A stretch of DNA of 64,000 nt from Zychaea mexicana (lineage: Eukaryota > Mucoromycota > Mucoromycetes > Mucorales > Lichtheimiaceae): the NCBI RefSeq assembly GCF_025766255.1, contig NW_026516712.1, positions 1 to 64,000 on the forward strand, in the 5' to 3' direction. Positions 58,564 to 64,000 of the stretch are shown here, piece by piece. The position numbers were made by a program, and so were the translations under genes. Position 1 is the stretch's first letter. Each line of letters begins with the position of its first letter. A model generated the notes under the pieces. That model ran no database searches. It saw nothing but the letters and a program-made list of their open reading frames with translations, and was not told where the DNA came from.

Positions 58564-59406
58564 ATGGAAGAGACACATAAAAAATTTACATCAAAAATTA
58601 AAAGATCAATTATAATTAATTTTATGATTGAAAACAATATTAAAAATGTTAATATTCTATATGATGAAAAAAATAAACAAATTGATTTTGAAATATCATA
58701 TAATAATGAAAATGGTCAACAAGGAGAAAAATATCAAGAATATTATAAAATAATAAAAAGAAGAGGAAGTAAAAGAAAAAAATATAATAATAATAAAACA
58801 AAGAATTTATCAACACCATCTGTTACAGATAATAGTTCATTAGAAGGTAATAATGTATTAGTAAGTAATGAAAACTATAATAGAGAAAAAAATATTGATG
58901 AGCTATTAACAGATAATAGTGAAATAGAAGATAATAACAATGATAGTAATAAACGAAGTCTTTCAAATCTTAGTACTCCTGATATTAGTAATACAAAAAA
59001 GAAAAGATATAATAATAATAATAAATGTAGAAATTTTGAATACAATAGATGCTATGTAAAAGAAGATAGTAATAGAACATATTGTGAATATTGTTTAGAA
59101 GATAGTTATTATACAGATGATGGTAATTCAGATGATAATAATTCAGATGATGATAATTCAGATGATAGCAATTCAGATGATGATAAAGAAGATAATGATA
59201 GCAATAACATTAATAAAAATTTTCAAAGAGATGAGTATTGTTTAAAATTATTATACAATATATTAATGTATGAAAAGAAATTATTAAGTGAAAATAATAC
59301 TAATAAATTAAAAAATGTGGATATAATATTTGATAGAATAAAGAGTATTTTTATTGATCTTGGATTTTCGTTTATTTTCAATATAATACATAATAACTGT
59401 TTTTAA
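58564..59406 (+). CDS. Acidic Asn/Asp-rich protein, unknown, in the palindrome centre
   Basis: An intronless 280-codon frame from ATG 58564 (a TTG-started extension from 58528 is not needed). The N-terminus is basic and helical (HKKFTSKIKRSIIINFMIE). A small possible zinc cluster follows (CRNFEYNRCYVKED, then TYCEYCLEDSYY, four spaced Cys). A low-complexity Asp/Asn/Ser run made of about five SDDDN-type repeats comes next, then a helical end. Nearly every third position is A or T. Its last 99 bp lie within the transposase stop region on the other strand, so the two genes evolve under shared constraint. Possible accessory DNA-binding factor of the transposon; no family recognised. Confidence 0.55.
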   Translation: MEETHKKFTSKIKRSIIINFMIENNIKNVNILYDEKNKQIDFEISYNNENGQQGEKYQEYYKIIKRRGSKRKKYNNNKTKNLSTPSVTDNSSLEGNNVLVSNENYNREKNIDELLTDNSEIEDNNNDSNKRSLSNLSTPDISNTKKKRYNNNNKCRNFEYNRCYVKEDSNRTYCEYCLEDSYYTDDGNSDDNNSDDDNSDDSNSDDDKEDNDSNNINKNFQRDEYCLKLLYNILMYEKKLLSENNTNKLKNVDIIFDRIKSIFIDLGFSFIFNIIHNNCF

Positions 59407-60308
59407 CATTTCAAACAAATTATGATGATATCTTTTTCTAAAAGCATAATCTAAAAAATACAATGTATATAGCTCAGAATCTTTTTTTATATTGGGCATA
59501 TGTTTTCTTAAATGCATCCAAAAACCTTCCATACTGTTAGTATGTATTGTTGAATCATTTGGATCCACAAAATATTTTGAATGATCAACTGCTTTATGAA
59601 TATATCCCATCTTATTTAAGCTTGTATAAGATCGTAAGCCATCAGTGATTATAGTTGTTCCTTGATAAACTTGATCCTTGATTATTGGTAATAATGTTGA
59701 CATTTTTCGATTTTGAACAGGCACCAAAAAGAACAGATTTGAATTTCTTTGATAACGGCCTAATATCCACATATGTTTTCTGTATCGTTTATGCTTTGCA
59801 GTAGTAATTTTTGTTTTGCCAAAACAGCATTCGTCGATTTCAACAATTTCATCTTGTCCACCAATTACATTTTTCCATAACACCTGATTGTTAAGGATCC
59901 ATGTTTTTATCGCAAAGCATATTTTTGAATATAATCGTGTAACTGTTTCATCATCGATTCCCATTTGTAGAGACACTTTTATAGGAGAAGGATCTATATA
60001 AAAAACAAATTAATATTATATATGTTATATTATAAAAGATACATACCAATCATCCATTGCCGTAATAGTTCTACTATTTGTATTGGTCGTAGATTTGTTT
60101 TTTCAAATAATGTTTCGGCAAATACACCTTTTCTAATATTATCTGGATAACAATAAAATCGATATCTTTGATAATATTTTCTAATAGATAATGGTTTTTC
60201 GCATTTTTTACAAATAAAAGGTTTTATAAGTCCTTGCTTTTGTAAATAGATTATAGCTTGTTCATCGTCGTAAAGTGTTCGAAATAGTGTTTCATTTGAT
60301 TTAAACAT
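59308..60308 (-). CDS. Merlin/ISXO2-type DDE transposase
   Basis: Two exons on the minus strand, 60308-60047 and 59993-59308, with a 53-nt AT-rich GT-AG intron, join in frame to 315 aa. The N-terminal zinc ribbon reads PFICKKCEKPLSIRKYYQR then RFYCYPDN (three of four usual Cys). The helical linker LLRQWMIDPSPIKVSLQMGI runs across the intron. The catalytic core has EIVEIDECCFGKTK (first Asp), GTTIITDGLRSYTSL (second Asp) and HTNSMEGFWMHLRKHMP (Glu), with VDHSKYFVDP between. Order and length match eukaryotic Merlin transposases, relatives of bacterial IS1595/ISXO2, which move by cut and paste with 8-9-bp duplications. All three catalytic residues are present and no stop interrupts it, so it may be active. 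The ATG at 60308 gives the expected short leader. Confidence 0.9.
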
Positions 60309-60711
60309 TTTGATAAAGAAAAAGAAAAAAAGTGTTTTATGAAAAATCAAAAAAAAAAATTTTTATATAACTTTATATATTTTGTATAACTTACCAAAGA
60401 ACGCTTGTAACCAAGATTTCGGAGCACAGCGTTCATTGGTCATTAAAATAAACCACACTTTTTCGTCGTATTGTTCATTCTAATACATAATGTTGGCTTT
60501 AAAATCACGTCCTATATGCGTATTTTGGTACATAGCTGATGGTAGCTCGATGTTCAGAAAAAGGTAGTCAAAACATTCGTTCCTTCTGTTATTTACATGA
60601 ACTTGATGTTGATGTTTTTTGATACTACATAAAGAGATATACTTTTGGGGATATAGATGTGATGGGTGAAGCTGTGTGATATAAATGTGTACAAATGTGC
60701 TTTAACCTCAT

Positions 60712-63620
60712 GCTCACTCATCGACCTGATCAAAACCGCGCTTTTTTCCAGGTGTGATTATGATGTTCGGTGGCAATTCAGTGTATCTGCTTCTCCTCGG
60801 TGGTAAGTCCACGATCCCGCGCACGCTTTCATTATTTCTCATCATTTGTTCTCCAACTTGTTTCGCCGTTGCCAGTAGAAAGTTCTAAAACACACAATAT
60901 AAACAAAAATTAGTGACACAAGTTGACATGTTTCCTGGTATCCTTGAATTACCCTCTACTTAAACATGAAGTCAAGTGTTTGTTCAAAACCGCCTAGCTC
61001 AGAAGCTTGCTTTGGGATTACCAGACAACTGATCGTTTGAGCGACGAATGACTTTTTCACAAACTTTCAAGAATATCCGTAACCAGATGTTCCTATGGCG
61101 AATCATTCACTTCATTAGAAACTATTACCATGATAATTTAAATGAAGAGATACTTTTGTACTTACCAAGCCAATCCATTGCTACAAGGTGCCCTAGATCA
61201 CCAATCAGCATCAATTTCGATAGGATAGCAGCGTTTGTACGAATACTCTTGCACTGTTGTTTCAATGAAATTGATTCTGATACCCCTTCACGCTTCCATT
61301 CGCTCGACGTGAGCTCCACATTTTGCTCCCTTGATTTCGTGATAGCTAGAAGATCAATCTTCCTGCCATACATGCTCATTTCAGTTCTTTCGTTGGTGGT
61401 TGTGATCGAGCTAGTCAGAGATTGAAGCAGAATCATTGCGTCCTTGGTTGCATTGGATGCATTTTCGCCGCTATCAAACAAAGAACAAAATCAGCCTAGA
61501 AGTTCCAATTTTTGTCGCTGAAGCACACTATGGTCTTCTTAAACTCTTACTCTTGCAACATAATACTAGTGTTCCGTAACAGCTTGTCCAGCAGAACAAC
61601 GAATCTTCGGTACACGGTGGTTTCACTTTCACTGTTGTCATGACGCCAGTCGTCAAATTGTTCAACACTAAATTAAGACAAAATGTTTAGTTAGATACTC
61701 AATAATTCCAAACATTCATGCTGCTAATATCTACTATTTTATTTTACTTACACAGATTGCAGGATTCCAAGCATGATATACATGTCCGAGCTTCGATTTC
61801 TGGCATATTTTGCTTGTAAAGTATGGATCTCTGTGAGGATGGCATCAATGTTCATGCTATTTAACAATTGTTGGTGTAAAAATCACACATGAGTACATAT
61901 CCAAGCCTTTTCATGGATTTCATTTTCCATTACCTCTTGATGATTTCCCTAAAGATTTCAAGGCAGGCATCGGATAATCCACGGAGAGTAGGGTTTTCAG
62001 CGTTTTTAAGGTGATTAACCTCTTGTGCTGTAAATGACTTTTGGAAGATTTCAGATATTCTTGGTGCTATGAAGTTACAAATGCTTGACAGGGCAAGTCT
62101 ATATAAATAAGTCCCACGATATAGTTAGCTGTTTCCTGTATCGTTCCAAAACACAAGTACAAAAATAATACTTTGTGCAAATTTCCGTGTCGTTGTCCCA
62201 GCCGCTCTCGATGAGCAGATTCTTTGCAGCGATCCCAAGCAGTTTATCAGAGACTGTATCGTTCTTGTTGCTGATTACAGTTAAAAAGTCTTTTTCCATT
62301 TCGTTGGGCATGACTCCATTGGTCTATTAAAAAGTGCTCATAAGTCATACACACTCCTACTTTGTCATGTCGCACATCGCTTTTTTTCAGCTTACGTATT
62401 TTAGAAAGACTTTGATCACTTTATCATTATCTGATTCGGGATCATTTTCAGCAAGAGACGGCTCACCAGAATAGTCATGAGAAACCAAAGGGTTTGCATC
62501 ACCACGAAAAGTTGAAGTTTCACTTCCCCGAAGTACATTTGACACAGCTGTGCCTGCTGCTGAGCTACTGGCACCTAATGTTCTGTATGACTCGATCCAA
62601 AATCTTTGGGCTGTGGTGCGCTGTGCAAAACGTACTTCAATATTAGTAACAGCGATCCACAGTAGTCTGCATTACACTTGAAGTGTCACTGAAGAATAAA
62701 CATTATTAATAAATATTTTTGAAAACTATAAAATTTTTTCAATCACTAGATTGTAAAAAATTATTATGTTTTCTTATCTCATTTGAGAAATATTAAAAAT
62801 TAAATTCTAGAATTATATTTTTATATTTCCATATTTAATAATAATAATAACAAAAACAAAAATAATTATTTTATTTTTTTTTCTTTAAGTCTAAAAAATA
62901 AAATTTATTTTATTTTAGCGAAGCTAATACTTTTCGGGTCTTTAGACCCTTCAAGTCTTTTTTTAAATCAAAAATTTACAATTTTTGAGGCGAAGCCTTG
63001 CTTCTTACTTTTTAATTTATTAAAAAGAGTGAAACTTCGTTTCACTAAAAAGAATAAATTCTTTTTTTATTTAATAAAAAGACTTAAAGGGGGATAAACC
63101 CCCAGTTTATAGCTCCTTTTAGTCGCTAAATATAAATCAAAGATTTATATTTTCAAGGACTTAAAGAAAAAAAAAATAATTTGTTTTTGTTTTTTGATAT
63201 ATAAAAAGAAATTATAGATTATAAAAAATTTATTAAATTTTTTTAATCACTATATTAATAGTTAACCCTCACTGTCAACATTACCAGTTCATTGGTCTCT
63301 GTGTATAACGGAGTCCAGGTCGCTTGGTTATACTTGCTAGGTCTAGAGTTGGAAAAGAAAGCATATCATGATATCAACAAACTGGATCAACGTGTAATCT
63401 GCAGCATACAAGCATGCGGCAAGAAGGGATACAAACTTGAGAGATAGTGTCGGTCTCGAATTACGGACTTGTAAGATGAATCTGCTCCGCCATAAGTTGT
63501 ATAATGTTACAGGACTTGTTGCGCCGGTCACTGCAGAAAATTGAGCAATGGATCCAGAATACTTTGCAACAAAGCCATCCAATGTTGGTTTTTTCGTGGT
63601 ATCAATGAATTGCATCAGCT
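60712..63620 (-). CDS. Arm gene, right copy (see 55241-58149)
   Basis: Mirror image of the left-arm gene with the same exon series and the same internal TGA, at about 61,080. Coordinates are 118,861 minus those of the left copy. It also runs toward the centre, so the two copies converge on the Merlin element. The one difference found in the coding part, near 61,063, removes a Glu (GTG GAA versus GTG AAA) immediately after the TGA. Expression and function as for the left copy. Confidence 0.5.
62701..63241. repeat. AT-rich hairpin chain, right arm
   Basis: Exact mirror of the array at 55620-56160; the hairpin order is reversed. Confidence 0.85.
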
Positions 63621-64000
63621 CTGTCAAAAATGTGAGTGTCAAATAGAATGGTCAAAAAAAATTTCAAGCTGAAACCAACCTTTAGCTCTAAAAAACATGT
63701 ACTGTCCGTGGGGATTGTGGTTGTCATGGTATAGATCAGACGGTAACCAAGGTGACAATTCGTGAGCAAAGCAGGTTTATGCGTAAGGAGTTTTTGGTCT
63801 GACCTCGCGTATCCAATACAAAATTAAATCACCGCACATCATGGAAATTTGTCCAAGTAGGTCCACCATCACACTGTGAAGTAAAGCTGTCTTGACTAAA
63901 TTGCTTTATTCTGTCGTTTGATCCATCACAACGTGGCCATATTATCTATAGCAGAAAACGAGCTTGTCTTGGTCCAGATTGACTAGGCTCAAATAGTGGC

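Larger units (their letters stand above)
58441..60420. mobile_element. Unique AT-rich centre of the palindrome: Merlin-type element
   Basis: The 1,980 bp between the arms are not symmetrical and contain two genes, a DDE transposase on the minus strand and an acidic ORF on the plus strand, overlapping tail to tail by 99 bp. GC content and codon use are far below the arms' exons. No terminal inverted repeat or target duplication could be paired at 58441/60420, so either the arms themselves act as terminal repeats or the Merlin ends have decayed. Confidence 0.6.
60421..64000 (-). repeat. Right arm of the giant palindrome, running off the window
   Basis: Reverse complement of 54861-58440 about axis 59,430.5. 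Differences seen: 58390 G versus A (TGG to TAG in the frame beginning MYQNTHIG), two transitions in 58,311-58,320, and G versus A near 57,798. Still matching at base 64000. Confidence 0.97.

Noticed and set aside
54861..64000. Palindrome as a pure assembly artefact
   Set aside because: The arms differ at several positions and the centre is a complete, coherent transposase locus. An artefact is not fully excluded without spanning reads.

Overview
The window looks like a chromosome segment of an early-diverging fungus, most likely Mucoromycota (Mucorales-like). The reasons are short GT-AG introns (about 45-110 nt) splitting recognisable fungal genes, the gene repertoire (a TAF13 homologue, the peroxin PEX2, an Msy-type mechanosensitive channel with an EF hand, a cytochrome b5-acyl-CoA dehydrogenase fusion, an alginate-lyase-like secreted enzyme) and a dense load of eukaryotic DNA transposons. 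The genus is not determined. No rRNA, convincing tRNA or CRISPR was seen.

Layout. 1-15 kb is mostly transposon territory: a 20-bp minisatellite next to an intact Plavaka-type transposase (2.9-6.1 kb, minus), a pogo-type transposase remnant and a broken NAM-associated gene (10.3-11.7 kb), and a decayed Mutator-like (MULE) transposase (13.2-15.2 kb). Two nearly identical 1.09-kb non-autonomous elements lie at 12.1-13.2 and 19.3-20.4 kb in opposite orientation, each with its own perfect 9-bp target duplication. They bracket the MULE relic and a secreted polysaccharide-lyase gene.

21.5-43.3 kb is the housekeeping part: a small one-pass membrane protein, a single-domain WWE protein, TAF13 and PEX2 (convergent), the MscS channel, a senescence/spartin-type protein, the cytochrome b5-acyl-CoA dehydrogenase, a zinc-ribbon/two-HMG-box nuclear protein and an F-box/LRR protein. 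The last two are divergent from a 144-bp shared promoter.

43.7-49.0 kb is an inverted-repeat element with an AT-rich, hairpin-rich core, a nested pogo-type MITE and a short recombinase-like gene. A signal-peptide/C-terminal-anchor protein with a possible beta-trefoil follows at 49.5-50.9 kb.

From about 54.9 kb to the window edge lies a very large palindrome (axis 59,430.5). Each arm is at least 3.58 kb and carries the same multi-exon gene, with a possible PD-(D/E)XK-like nuclease motif and an intronic array of small hairpins, running toward the centre. The unique 1.98-kb centre is AT-rich and holds an intact 315-aa Merlin/ISXO2-type DDE transposase and a tail-to-tail overlapping acidic Asn/Asp-rich ORF. 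The arms differ by a few transitions, so they are not one sequence simply copied. This is the best candidate for an undescribed system: either a giant-TIR transposon that carries cargo in its arms, or a palindromic duplication that captured a Merlin element. The right arm runs off the window, so the outer ends cannot be seen.
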